This document shows positions 7,222 to 16,303 of a stretch of 64,000 bases of DNA, piece after piece (within the stretch, counting starts at the first letter, position 1; every line of letters begins with the position of its first letter). This DNA comes from Rhizobiaceae bacterium. Lineage in GTDB: Bacteria > Pseudomonadota > Alphaproteobacteria > Rhizobiales > Rhizobiaceae. The DNA lies in assembly GCA_014238155.1 (NCBI GenBank), contig JABABQ010000075.1:1-64000 (forward strand), in the 5' to 3' direction. Below the pieces are notes generated by a model. The model saw only the letters and a program-made list of their open reading frames with translations. It was not told the DNA's origin and did no database searches. The position numbers and the translations under genes were made by a program.

Positions 7222-7695
7222 ATGCTTGAATTTGACTGGGCATTGGAAACGATGATGGCGGCTCGTGTGCTCTACGCAACTTTTTTGGGTGCGCTGGTGG
7301 GGCTGGAAAGGCAACTTCATGGCCGCTCCGCGGGAATAAGAACGTATGGGGCCGTTGCTTTGGGTGCCTGCGCGTTCGGCTTGGTTTCTCAACACGTGAT
7401 AAATGCTCCCGATCCAACTCGGATAGCTGCTCAAGTCGTGTCAGGTATTGGCTTTATAGGAGCAGGTCTAATTCTGCGTGATCGGGGCGGTATCACAGGT
7501 CTTACGACGGCGGCAACCATTTGGGCGGTCGCATCTGTGGGGCTCGCGACTGCATTTGGAATGTATGTCTTGGCTACATTGACCGCAGTTCTTATCCTTT
7601 TTCTGCTGCTGGCGCATCATGTTCCCGGTTGGGACAAGTTCAGTGTTTTTTACGAAAAAGACAAGCCATCCGATACGCCCTCCGGTGAAAATTGA
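7222..7695 (+). CDS. MgtC/SapB family membrane protein
   Basis: 157 residues, mostly four hydrophobic helices. It has the family signature LGALVGLERQLHGRSAGIRTYG near the N-terminus (conserved Arg/Glu/Arg) and GIGFIGAGLILRD followed by GLTTAATIW. It lacks the long C-terminal cytoplasmic domain of Salmonella MgtC, as do most SapB-type members. Family proteins are linked to magnesium homeostasis and acid or phosphate stress, but biochemical roles vary. It is probably co-transcribed with the upstream CDF exporter. Confidence 0.85.
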   Translation: MLEFDWALETMMAARVLYATFLGALVGLERQLHGRSAGIRTYGAVALGACAFGLVSQHVINAPDPTRIAAQVVSGIGFIGAGLILRDRGGITGLTTAATIWAVASVGLATAFGMYVLATLTAVLILFLLLAHHVPGWDKFSVFYEKDKPSDTPSGEN

Positions 7696-7929
7696 TACGG
7701 GAAGAAAGCAATAATACCGCATCGCCATCGTTCAGTGTGATACGGGATGCTGGCGCGAAACTGGGCCTGTCCTGCCGGAAGGAGGCGCCACCGAAATCTC
7801 CGATGATCTGTCGGGCTTCCTCGCATATCACCTGCGCATTCTGCGGCACATGATTTTCAGGTTTCGATCTGTTCCATCTTTGATTATCGGGAAATAGCCC
7901 AGCGATTGAATGGATCGGCAGAGGGAAGC
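7696..7929. other. Intergenic DNA with possible minus-strand gene remnant
   Basis: 234 bases between convergent genes. The minus strand reads in one frame SLGYFPIIKDGTDRNLKI and then, after a one-frame shift near 7855, HVPQNAQVICEEARQIIGDFG and onward into 7640. Both look protein-like, so this may be a frameshifted remnant, but I recognise no family. Confidence 0.25.
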
Positions 7930-10887
7930 TTATAATACAACTTTCTCAGGGTCTGCATCCTGCTTCAACAGGGACAGTTCCAGGACGCGGGCCACATGCA
8001 ATGCTGCGGTTTGTGTGCCGTCCGCAATCTGATGTCGGCAGGATGTGCCATCTGCGACCACCAGAGTATCCGGGGACTGAGCCCGCACCGCCGGGAACAG
8101 GCTCAATTCTCCCATCTTCATGGATATGGCGTGGGTGTCGGTTTTATACCCAAATGATCCGGCCATGCCGCAACAACTGGTTTCCACGGTTTCTAACTTT
8201 GTGTTTGGAAGCAGGTCGAGGACCTGTCCAACTGACGACATGACGCCCGCCGCTTTTTGATGGCAGTGCCCGTGCAGCAGGATTCTTGCTGCCGGAGAAC
8301 CAAATTGTTTTCGTAAGGCGTCCAAATCTGAATGTTGAGCAATATATTCTTCAAACAAGAGTGCGTGTTTCGCGACAAGCTCGGCATCTTCCCCTGGAAC
8401 AAGTCGCGGGATTTCATCCCGCAATGTCAGCAAACAACTGGGCTCCAGACCCACAATGAAGCGGCCCGCTTTGGCATGAGGCGTCAGCGCAGCCAGCAGG
8501 CGTGTGGCTTCCTGCTTTGCCTGCTCCACCAGACCTGTTGAAAGAAAGGTTCGTCCACAACACAGCGGACGATTTTCACCAACCGGCCTTGCAATCGAGC
8601 TGGACACACCCGCAGCCTTGAGAACCCTGACAGCAGCCCGGAGGTTTTCCGGTTCAAAATATCGATTGAAAGTGTCAGCAAACAGGACAACATCGGGAGC
8701 CGCAGACTGAATAATTTCTGTATCGCGCAACGCATCACTGCGCCAGACCGGAAGTTGCCGCTGCGCAGAAAAACCGGTGGTTTTTTCCAACGCTTTTGCC
8801 AGTCCGGGCACCCGGTTTCGAAGATTGATAAGCCATGACAGTCTTGATGCAATGCCCGCATATCGAGGCAAATAGGCAATCAATTTGTCGTGCAATGAGG
8901 TTCCATGCCTGGCAGCATGAGCAGCCAGGACTTCCACCTTCATGGCCGCCATATCAACGCCCGTCGGGCATTCTCGTTGGCACCCTTTGCAGGATACGCA
9001 AAGCTTCATCGTGTCCAGCATTTCCGGGGAGGCGAAGGCGTCTTCACCAAGCTGACCGGTAATCGCAAGACGCAGCGAATTGGCGCGGCCGCGCGTGACG
9101 TGTTTTTCATCCCGCGTGACCCGATAGGAAGGACACATGGTTCCGCCTGATAGTTTTCGGCAAGCTCCATTGTTGTTGCACATTTCGACGGCGCCCAAAA
9201 AACCACCTCCGGCCCCGGGCCATGCCGACCAGTCAAGCGCGGTTTTGAATTCTGCCGCCGAATAATCGGGTCCGTAACGAAAGTGATTGCGATCATCCAT
9301 TTTTGGTGCGTTGACGATCTTGCCCGGATTGAACAGTGCTTTTGGATCAAACAGCTCCTTCACCTGCTCAAACGCGGTGACGATCTGCTTGCCAAACATC
9401 TTTTCGTGGAATTCGGAGCGAACAATCCCATCACCATGTTCGCCGGAATGGGACCCCTTGTATTGAGCAACAAGATCGAAAGCCTGTTCGGCAATCGACC
9501 GCATGGTCGCGACGTCCTTGTCCAGTTTCATGTTCAACACCGGGCGAACATGCAGGCAGCCAACAGAGGCATGCGCATACCAGGTTCCCTTTGTGCCGTG
9601 TTTTTCAAAGATCTTGGTCAGGCCGGCCGTGTAGTCGGCAAGATCGGTCAGTTCGACGGCGCAGTCTTCGACAAAGGAAACGGGCTTGCCGGCATCTTTC
9701 ATCGACATCATGATGTTGAGGCCAGATTTGCGAACTTCGGCAATCGCATCCTGCAATCCAGGGTCAACCACGTCGACCACACCACCGCATTTTATTCCGG
9801 TGCCTTTCCATGAGAACCCAAGCTCGCCCATGGCGTCATGCAGCTCGCTCAATTTGTCCGCGTTTCGATCCGGCTGATCTTCGGCAAATTCAACCAGCAG
9901 AAGTGCCTCCGGATCGCCTTTCACAAACTGTTCGACGGTTTTACGAAACATCGGAATATCGCGCGCCAGCGAAATCATGGTGGAATCGACAAGTTCAACG
10001 GCCTGTGGTTTGAGTTTCACCAGATGTTGGGTCGCGTCCATCGCCTGATGAAACGAAGCAAAATGACACACGCCCATAACCTTGCTGGCAATCAATGGCG
10101 AAAGCTCAAGCTCGATCTCAGTGGAAAATACCAGGGTGCCTTCCGAACCAACGAGTAAGTGCGCCAGGTTGTTGGGAGCGGGGCCGGGCACCAATGCGTC
10201 GATATTGTAACCGCCGACCCGGCGAATCACCCTGGGAAAGCGCAACGCAATTTCATCAGCCTGATGCATTCCAATTTCCAGCAATTGGCTGGACAGGTTA
10301 GAAATTTCGGGCCCCGAACTTGCGCTAAAATGGGCCTTGGTACCGTCCGCCATAATACCATCGATCGACAACACATTGTCCCGCATGGTGCCATATCGGA
10401 TAGAGCGTCCGCCGCATGAATTGTTGGCGGCCATACCGCCGATTGTTGCGCGTGACGCGGTCGAGACATCAACCGGAAACCAAAGCCCGTGCGGTTTTAG
10501 AGCACGGTTGAGTTCATCCAGCACAATACCGGGTTGAACCCGGCATCGCCTGTTCTCAACATCAAGCTCAAGAAGATCACTAAAATATTTCGAATTATCG
10601 ATCACAAGGGCATTGTTGACCGTCTGCCCGCATTGTGACGTGCCGCCACCCCGCGCCAGCACGGGAATGCCTTCGGCTCGCGCCAGCGCGATCGCCGCCT
10701 CTATGTCGGCTTGGTTCCGCGGCACCACGACGCCCACCGGCATCATCTGATAAATCGACGCATCGGCCGCATAACGGCCCCGGCTGAAACGGTCGAATTG
10801 AACGTCGCCGGCAATTTCGCGGCGCAATTGACGTTCCAATCCGGGCAGCATTAGCGAGTGTCCAGCAGTCCCAGTCATAACTTCCAA
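7930..10887 (-). CDS. FAD-linked/Fe-S oxidoreductase, YdiJ/D-2-hydroxy-acid dehydrogenase type
   Basis: 985 residues, close to the usual YdiJ length. The N-terminal FAD-binding type 4 (PCMH) domain includes PVLARGGGTSQCG near residue 80. It is followed by the FAD-oxidase C domain, a ferredoxin-like part with two cysteine clusters (CNNNGACRKL..CPSY and CVSCKGCQRECP), and a C-terminal pair of CCG-type motifs (PLCCG, HGHCHQ, ETSCCG). YdiJ-type enzymes oxidise D-2-hydroxy acids such as D-2-hydroxyglutarate or D-lactate at the membrane. It is last in an operon with two FAH-family enzymes, an LDH2-type dehydrogenase and an ABC importer. The substrate is not deducible from sequence alone. Confidence 0.85.
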   Translation of the reverse strand: MEVMTGTAGHSLMLPGLERQLRREIAGDVQFDRFSRGRYAADASIYQMMPVGVVVPRNQADIEAAIALARAEGIPVLARGGGTSQCGQTVNNALVIDNSKYFSDLLELDVENRRCRVQPGIVLDELNRALKPHGLWFPVDVSTASRATIGGMAANNSCGGRSIRYGTMRDNVLSIDGIMADGTKAHFSASSGPEISNLSSQLLEIGMHQADEIALRFPRVIRRVGGYNIDALVPGPAPNNLAHLLVGSEGTLVFSTEIELELSPLIASKVMGVCHFASFHQAMDATQHLVKLKPQAVELVDSTMISLARDIPMFRKTVEQFVKGDPEALLLVEFAEDQPDRNADKLSELHDAMGELGFSWKGTGIKCGGVVDVVDPGLQDAIAEVRKSGLNIMMSMKDAGKPVSFVEDCAVELTDLADYTAGLTKIFEKHGTKGTWYAHASVGCLHVRPVLNMKLDKDVATMRSIAEQAFDLVAQYKGSHSGEHGDGIVRSEFHEKMFGKQIVTAFEQVKELFDPKALFNPGKIVNAPKMDDRNHFRYGPDYSAAEFKTALDWSAWPGAGGGFLGAVEMCNNNGACRKLSGGTMCPSYRVTRDEKHVTRGRANSLRLAITGQLGEDAFASPEMLDTMKLCVSCKGCQRECPTGVDMAAMKVEVLAAHAARHGTSLHDKLIAYLPRYAGIASRLSWLINLRNRVPGLAKALEKTTGFSAQRQLPVWRSDALRDTEIIQSAAPDVVLFADTFNRYFEPENLRAAVRVLKAAGVSSSIARPVGENRPLCCGRTFLSTGLVEQAKQEATRLLAALTPHAKAGRFIVGLEPSCLLTLRDEIPRLVPGEDAELVAKHALLFEEYIAQHSDLDALRKQFGSPAARILLHGHCHQKAAGVMSSVGQVLDLLPNTKLETVETSCCGMAGSFGYKTDTHAISMKMGELSLFPAVRAQSPDTLVVADGTSCRHQIADGTQTAALHVARVLELSLLKQDADPEKVVL

Positions 10888-10909
10888 GACCCTTTATCGT
10901 CAGAGTCGA

Positions 10910-11596
10910 TCAGGACACGTTGACGTGAATATCTCCCACACCGGCTACATGTCCGTGCATTTTGTCGCCTTTGACAACGGGGCCGACACCGGACGGTGTG
11001 CCCGTCAGGATAATGTCGCCGGAATGCAGCGTGAAGTGATCGGACAGGTAGGAAATCATTTCGGGAATTTTCCAGATCAGCTGATTAAGATCGCCTTCCT
11101 GACGGGTTTCCCCATTAATCTTCAACCAAACGGCTCCCTCGCCGGGGTGACCGATATCGGCAGCGGCGACAAGTTCAGAACAGGGAGCCGAATGCTCAAA
11201 TGCTTTGCCGATTTCCCAGGGCCGCCCAAGTTTTTTCATCACTCCCTGCAAATCACGACGTGTCATGTCGAGCGACACGCCATAACCGTACACGCAGTCC
11301 ATGGCCTTGTCGGCGGAAATATTGTCGCCACCGGATTTCAGCGCCACGACCATCTCAATCTCGTGATGAACATCCTTGGTCATTGGGGGGTACGGGAAGT
11401 CATTTCCTTCGAGCAGGATATTGTCTGGATTCTTCTGAAAAAAGAACGGTGGCTCCTTGTCAGGATCATGACCCATTTCGATGGCATGTGCGGCGTAATT
11501 CCGCCCCACACAATAAACCCGGTTGACGGGGAAAACTTCCTCTCGTCCACGGATCGGCAATATCGTTTGATTTTGGGGCGGGAAAATAAAATTCAT
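10910..11596 (-). CDS. Fumarylacetoacetate hydrolase family protein, short (FAHD1/YcgM) type
   Basis: 228 residues. The FAH fold signatures are VYCVGRNYAAHAIEMG at the start, the metal-binding HHEIEMVVAL, DMTRRDLQ, and ILTGTPSGVGPV at the end. The short single-domain form matches acylpyruvase/oxaloacetate decarboxylase members. It would act on a 2-oxo acid or 2,4-dioxo acid made by the neighbouring dehydrogenases. It lies 22 bases upstream of the FAD/Fe-S dehydrogenase gene and is clearly distinct from the longer FAH paralogue at the head of the same operon. Confidence 0.85.
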   Translation of the reverse strand: MNFIFPPQNQTILPIRGREEVFPVNRVYCVGRNYAAHAIEMGHDPDKEPPFFFQKNPDNILLEGNDFPYPPMTKDVHHEIEMVVALKSGGDNISADKAMDCVYGYGVSLDMTRRDLQGVMKKLGRPWEIGKAFEHSAPCSELVAAADIGHPGEGAVWLKINGETRQEGDLNQLIWKIPEMISYLSDHFTLHSGDIILTGTPSGVGPVVKGDKMHGHVAGVGDIHVNVS

Positions 11597-11653
11597 GTTG
11601 ATTTCTTTCAGCGGTAGAGGCGCAATTTTACAAGCACCGATAGTTTTACGGGC

Positions 11654-12718
11654 TTAATGGGCAACCAGCTCTTGGATGTTGAGTTCGGAGGCTATTTCGG
11701 TGAGTGCTTTGACCAGATTTGGATGCAGAGGAATGCCATTTTTTTCTCGCTCCCGGCGCACGTTTCCCCGGTCTTGTCCGGGTATTCGCACAGGATTTCC
11801 ATCAGGGAAAGGTGTGGATTCGCAAAACGAACCAAAAATTCCATCCACCGTGGATTTGAACGCGTCGACAGGTCCGAACGCTTCAATTGATATGGCGGCA
11901 ACAAATTGCCCGGTATTGGTGGCTGTTGCGGTTTGCTTTGTGAAATTCACCACGTCCTTACCAAATGCAGCGCCATTCAGGGTGCCGGCGATCAGTCCGA
12001 TCGCCATGGCAAGGCCATATCCTTTTGCGCCGCCGATGGGCAGCAATAATCCGTCACTTTGACGGGTCGGATCTGTCAGAGGATTGCCCTCACGGTCAAC
12101 CATCCAACCTTCCGGCATCTGCTCACCGCGCTGCGCCAGAACCTTGATCTTTCCAGCCGCAGCATTGGTCGTTGCCATATCCAAAACGAATACAGGCTTT
12201 TCACCGGCAGGAATTGCAATGGCCAGCGGATTGGTACCCAAAAGCAGATCAAGGCCACCAAAGGGAGCCACATGATTGGCACTGCCAACAGCACCAACAA
12301 TTCCAATCATGTCGTTTTCAGCAACCATGTTGACATACAAAGAGGCAGGTCCGGCATGGTTGCTGTTTCTGACACCCACCCAGCCAATTCCATTGGCCCT
12401 GGCTTTCTCAATAGCCAGATCAGAGGCATGACGCATCGCAAGATGTCCCAGCCCATTGTCACCATCGACAATCGCCGTCGCCTGCTGTTCATGAACCGTG
12501 CGGACATGGGCCACGGGATTGTTCCCGCCATCCCGCAACCGATTGACATATTGTCTTAAACGAAATGTCCCGTGGGTGTCGTATCCCAGCAGATCTGCTT
12601 CGACCATCAACCCAGCAACGGTGTGGGAGTCTGCTGCTGGCACATTAAGGGCCATCAACGCATCCGAAAGGAATTGTTCGATCTTTTTGGCCGGGAAATT
12701 CATCCTCGACTGGGTCAT
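11654..12718 (-). CDS. LDH2/malate-type NAD(P)-dependent 2-hydroxy-acid dehydrogenase
   Basis: 354 residues of the Ldh_2 family (malate, ureidoglycolate, sulfolactate and 2,3-diketogulonate dehydrogenases). Visible marks are GLMVEADLLGYDTHG, the catalytic-His stretch VGVRNSNHAGPA, and ATTNAAAGKI in the cofactor region. The family is unrelated to classical LDH and is specific for one 2-hydroxy-acid stereoisomer. Paired with the D-type FAD/Fe-S dehydrogenase in the same operon, it could handle the opposite isomer or a different step. The stop lies 57 bases before the next gene. Confidence 0.85.
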   Translation of the reverse strand: MTQSRMNFPAKKIEQFLSDALMALNVPAADSHTVAGLMVEADLLGYDTHGTFRLRQYVNRLRDGGNNPVAHVRTVHEQQATAIVDGDNGLGHLAMRHASDLAIEKARANGIGWVGVRNSNHAGPASLYVNMVAENDMIGIVGAVGSANHVAPFGGLDLLLGTNPLAIAIPAGEKPVFVLDMATTNAAAGKIKVLAQRGEQMPEGWMVDREGNPLTDPTRQSDGLLLPIGGAKGYGLAMAIGLIAGTLNGAAFGKDVVNFTKQTATATNTGQFVAAISIEAFGPVDAFKSTVDGIFGSFCESTPFPDGNPVRIPGQDRGNVRREREKNGIPLHPNLVKALTEIASELNIQELVAH

Positions 12719-12728
12719 TCAATTTCCC

Positions 12729-13484
12729 TTAGTCTCTGGTACCGGCGTAATACTCAACCTTGCTTTCAAGACGCCCGATCAGCGTTGAAAACATCAGGGC
12801 GAATACAAACAAAATCAAGGTGAGCGCCCAGAACTCTTCGAACTGGAAATTGTCCGAAAATGTTCGAAACATCCGACCCAGCGCCACGACCGATAACAGA
12901 AGTTGTCCGATCACAATTCCCTTCACCGCGCGGATCAGGCCGAGCCGAACGCCGGCAAGAATTTCCGGCAATGCTGCCCAAAACAGGATCTTGACCAAAA
13001 GCTGTGTTGGGGTCGCGCCAAATGAACGCCCCATTTCTTTCAGGGAATTCGACGTATGGTGAACCCCGGCATATGTGTCGAGCGCAATGATCCAGATGGA
13101 AAACAGAACGACGATCACGATCACCGTCAATTGCCCCAGCCCGAACAGCAACATCAGCACTGGAACCACCGACGACAGCGGAGCACTTGCAAAGATGTTG
13201 ACCCACATTCCCAAAATGCTGTTGGCCGTCTTGCTTGTCCCCATGAGGAATCCTATGGCAATGCCACCAGTGATCGCGAAGAACATCCCGATGGCAAATG
13301 ACTCGAACGTTTGCCATGCCGCCGCCAGGAAATCGTGACGCACGATTAACGTGGTGAGTTCACCAAGCACCGATGAGAATGGTGGCAAAATGAACGCCAG
13401 GTCCATTTGACCTGCGATTTCCCAAAGGGCAATCCAGATCAGAAGCGAGTAGACAGGCGGGATTTCGTATCCGGCAACTTTCAT
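12729..13484 (-). CDS. ABC transporter permease, SsuC/TauC/NitT type (second)
   Basis: 251 residues with about six membrane segments. The transport-system inner-membrane signature is near SLKEMGRSFGATPTQLLVKI, followed by ALPEILAGVRLGLIRAVKGIV. It pairs with the permease at 14346-15161; two different permeases probably form a heterodimer. It ends 10 bases before the LDH2-type gene, which ties transport to catabolism. Confidence 0.88.
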   Translation of the reverse strand: MKVAGYEIPPVYSLLIWIALWEIAGQMDLAFILPPFSSVLGELTTLIVRHDFLAAAWQTFESFAIGMFFAITGGIAIGFLMGTSKTANSILGMWVNIFASAPLSSVVPVLMLLFGLGQLTVIVIVVLFSIWIIALDTYAGVHHTSNSLKEMGRSFGATPTQLLVKILFWAALPEILAGVRLGLIRAVKGIVIGQLLLSVVALGRMFRTFSDNFQFEEFWALTLILFVFALMFSTLIGRLESKVEYYAGTRD

Positions 13485-13497
13485 TTTTCAGCCCTCC

Positions 13498-14349
13498 TCA
13501 GTCCAGATACTCACGGATGTTGCCCCAGATTTCCTCGACTGTATCGAGGTAAACCTTGTCACGACGAATGTCATCGGGACTGCTGGAACGATCCAGTTCA
13601 GGGCGGATAATCGAATGGATTTGACCCGGTCTTGGTGAAAGCAGAACGATCTGATCGGACACATACACTGCCTCTTCAATCGAGTGGGTGACGAAGATCA
13701 CGGTTTTTTTCTCAACCGAAAGCAGGTGCAACAAGTCTTCCTGGAATTTGCGTCGGTTTTGCTCGTCAACGGCGGAGAACGGTTCGTCCATCAACAGGAC
13801 ATCCGCGTCAACCGCCAGTGCACGGGCAAGACCGACGCGCTGCCGCATTCCACCGGACAATTCGTGCGGGTACTTATCTTCGAATCCCGACAGTCCGACT
13901 TTATCGATATATGATTTTGCCTTTTCTTCGCGTTCCTTAACCGGAACACCGGTCAGTTCCAGGCCAAAAGCAACGTTGCGCGTAACCGTGGCCCAGGGAA
14001 GCAATGCGAAATCCTGGAAAACAAACGCCCGTTCTGGTCCGGGACTGGTCACCGTCTTGCCTTTCACCATAACCTCGCCCGAAGTGCTTTCCAAAAGTCC
14101 GGCAATGATCTTCAGCAGGGTTGTTTTGCCGCAGCCCGAGGGCCCCAGCAACGTCGTCATCTGGCCGGTCGGAAAGTCAAGATTGACGTTATCCAGAGCA
14201 TGCACGTCCGAGCCGTAGAACTTCGTAATGCCGCGCACGGATACGATGTTGGTGCTCGGGTCGGTGGGAGTTGTCTCATCAGGCAGTGACATATGAATTG
14301 CCTTGTTCATCGGTGACCTCACTTCTTCTAGAACTGCGGTATTCATCAT
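13498..14349 (-). CDS. ABC transporter ATP-binding protein, SsuB/TauB/NrtD type
   Basis: 283 residues. Walker A is LLGPSGCGKTTLLK, the Q-loop is VFQDFALLPWATV, the signature is LSGGMRQRVGLARAL and Walker B is VLLMDEPFSAVD. The Q-loop plus MRQR form is typical of sulfonate/nitrate/taurine-class importers. An N-terminal leader of about 35 residues precedes the domain. It overlaps the upstream permease by 4 bases (ATGA). Confidence 0.9.
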   Translation of the reverse strand: MMNTAVLEEVRSPMNKAIHMSLPDETTPTDPSTNIVSVRGITKFYGSDVHALDNVNLDFPTGQMTTLLGPSGCGKTTLLKIIAGLLESTSGEVMVKGKTVTSPGPERAFVFQDFALLPWATVTRNVAFGLELTGVPVKEREEKAKSYIDKVGLSGFEDKYPHELSGGMRQRVGLARALAVDADVLLMDEPFSAVDEQNRRKFQEDLLHLLSVEKKTVIFVTHSIEEAVYVSDQIVLLSPRPGQIHSIIRPELDRSSSPDDIRRDKVYLDTVEEIWGNIREYLD

Positions 14350-15161
14350 TGGCCTCGTTTCTTTTCGGGACGAAAGTATTTCACTTCGGCCTTTTCCAGC
14401 AGTCCAACCATCACCGCCGAGAAAACGATGATTGACAGGACCGCCGCATACATGTGCGGGTATTTCGCGATAGAGCGGTTGTAGGAGATGATGTCACCTA
14501 TCCCGGTCGGGGTAATCAGCAGTTCAGCAAGGATAACGCCGATGAAACCTGCTGCGACACCAAGACGAAGACCGGCAAATATAATCGGTGCAGCATTGGG
14601 GATGATGACTTTCCAGATTTCCTGCATGCGCGAGCCCTGAAAAGCTCGAGACATCTGCACAAGCACGGGGCTTGCATTACCCACAGCCTTATAGGTGTTC
14701 AGCACGATGATCGGTGACGCCAGAATAATAACGGCCACGGTCTTTGCGGTGATACCAATGCCGTATGCATAAGTGATCAGCGGGATCAGGGCAGCCACGG
14801 GAGAGGCCTGAAGAACCACGAAGATTGGTTCCCAAAGCCAGCGTGACTTCTTGTTCAATCCCATCGAAACGCCAATTGCGACGCCGAAGAAGGCCGAAAT
14901 CGCGACGCCCAGCGCCAACGGCTTGAGTGTTTCGAAATATGCGAGGAATAAACTGCCGTCGAAGATCATTTCAAACATGGCCATCATAGTGGCGCTTAAG
15001 GTTGGGAATGCAGGACTTATTGGAACATGTCCCGAGATTTCCCAAGCCAGGAAAAACACGACGATTGATATGAGTCGAAGCTGTAGTCCCGAAAACTTTA
15101 GACCCGTGCTACTTGCCGGGCGTTTACCGCCCACCGTATCGGGGCTTGCTGTCATGGTCAT
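14346..15161 (-). CDS. ABC transporter permease, SsuC/TauC type (first)
   Basis: 271 residues, six membrane segments. The EAA-type loop is at SRAFQGSRMQEIWKVIIPNA, followed by FAGLRLGVAAGFIGVILAEL. About 30% of the N-terminus before the first helix is hydrophilic. Its stop overlaps the ATPase start. A stem-loop separates it from the upstream binding-protein gene, a usual arrangement for keeping binding protein in excess. Confidence 0.88.
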   Translation of the reverse strand: MTMTASPDTVGGKRPASSTGLKFSGLQLRLISIVVFFLAWEISGHVPISPAFPTLSATMMAMFEMIFDGSLFLAYFETLKPLALGVAISAFFGVAIGVSMGLNKKSRWLWEPIFVVLQASPVAALIPLITYAYGIGITAKTVAVIILASPIIVLNTYKAVGNASPVLVQMSRAFQGSRMQEIWKVIIPNAAPIIFAGLRLGVAAGFIGVILAELLITPTGIGDIISYNRSIAKYPHMYAAVLSIIVFSAVMVGLLEKAEVKYFRPEKKRGQ

Positions 15162-15199
15162 TGAGCGACCCCTAAAATTGATAATTTTGTTGGTTTGGG

Positions 15200-15225
15200 A
15201 GCCCCCGGTATATCGACCGGGGGCT
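15200..15225 (-). other. Stem-loop between binding-protein and permease genes
   Basis: Perfect 9-bp stem GCCCCCGGT / ACCGGGGGC with loop ATATCG. There is no T-run behind it on the minus strand, so it is more likely an mRNA-stabilising or partial attenuation hairpin protecting the upstream binding-protein message than a full terminator. Confidence 0.6.
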
Positions 15226-15236
15226 TCCAGATACGC

Positions 15237-16241
15237 TTAGTTTGCGTCTAGCTTGGCCGCCGCAGCAGTTGCTGGCCCAAGGTACCAGAAGTCATCTACC
15301 TTGAGGTCAGCTGCATTGCCTTCGAGCGAGCCCGACGTGGTGAAGAAGTCGAAATCTTCCTTAACCGAAGCAACGGTTCCGCCATCATTCGGGAACAGGT
15401 TGATCGAAACACCCTGCGAGAAAGCCGGCAGGAGTTCATCAACTTCAACCTTTTCGATATCAGGCAGCACGTTGTATTTTTCACGCAGGCTGACGACCTT
15501 CGAAGGATCTTCGTTGATTTCGCGCCAAACCTTGATCAATTCTTCCACGAGAATTGCAACGGCTTCTTCCTCTTTCTCCAGCCAGTTTGTATTGGCATAG
15601 AGCGCCTCGTCGGTTGCCTTGATATCTGGGATATCCAGGAAGACGAATTTTCCAGGCGCTTCGCGTTCCAGCAAGCGCTTACGCTCATAGTCGACGATCG
15701 ACACGTCGATCCGGCCTTGCATCAGAGCACCAGCACGCACACCGGATCCCGGTACATAGCTGACAGTGTTATATTTCACACCATGTGCTTTGGCCATCAC
15801 CTGCATCAGCGCCTCGGTACCCGAACCACGTCCGTGCACAGCGACGTTAGCGCCATCGAGATCCTTCCAACTGCTGTATTTTTCAGCGTTGGCCACTGGA
15901 TAGAAGCGCAACATTGAAAGCTGATAGAACATGCGGATCGGTGCGTTAACTCGTTGAATCAGGCCATAAGGCGTTCCAACACCGATATCGGCATCGCCAC
16001 TCACAATAGCCTGCGCTGCGAGATCTTCAGACTTCAAAAATACGGTATCGACCTTGACACCACGCTCTTTGGCGCGGGCTACAGCGATCATGAAATTGGT
16101 CATCTCGCCACCGGGCACGTCACCGAAAGCAACACGCATGGTTCCTTTGTCCTGCGCAAAGGCAGATGGTGCGGCAAGTACAAGACCCGCCGCCACCACG
16201 GCGGCCGTTGCGGCCCCCTTCAGTATTGATAATCCAATCAT
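15237..16241 (-). CDS. ABC transporter substrate-binding protein (NMT1/TauA/SsuA-like)
   Basis: 334 residues. The signal peptide ends near APSAFAQ. The mature protein has the type II periplasmic-binding fold: GDVPGGEMTNFMIAVARAKERG, the ligand-site loop DADIGVGTPYGLIQ, and GRGSGTEALMQVMAKAHG. A GGAGG site precedes the ATG. Members bind sulfonates, aliphatic amines, pyrimidine precursors or aromatic acids; the operon enzymes suggest a hydroxy or oxo acid, or a precursor of one. Confidence 0.85.
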   Translation of the reverse strand: MIGLSILKGAATAAVVAAGLVLAAPSAFAQDKGTMRVAFGDVPGGEMTNFMIAVARAKERGVKVDTVFLKSEDLAAQAIVSGDADIGVGTPYGLIQRVNAPIRMFYQLSMLRFYPVANAEKYSSWKDLDGANVAVHGRGSGTEALMQVMAKAHGVKYNTVSYVPGSGVRAGALMQGRIDVSIVDYERKRLLEREAPGKFVFLDIPDIKATDEALYANTNWLEKEEEAVAILVEELIKVWREINEDPSKVVSLREKYNVLPDIEKVEVDELLPAFSQGVSINLFPNDGGTVASVKEDFDFFTTSGSLEGNAADLKVDDFWYLGPATAAAAKLDAN

Positions 16242-16303
16242 TTTATCCTCCCTGGTTTTTCATCTATCCATTATGGATTCTGTGAGCCGAATTCGACATT
16301 TGC

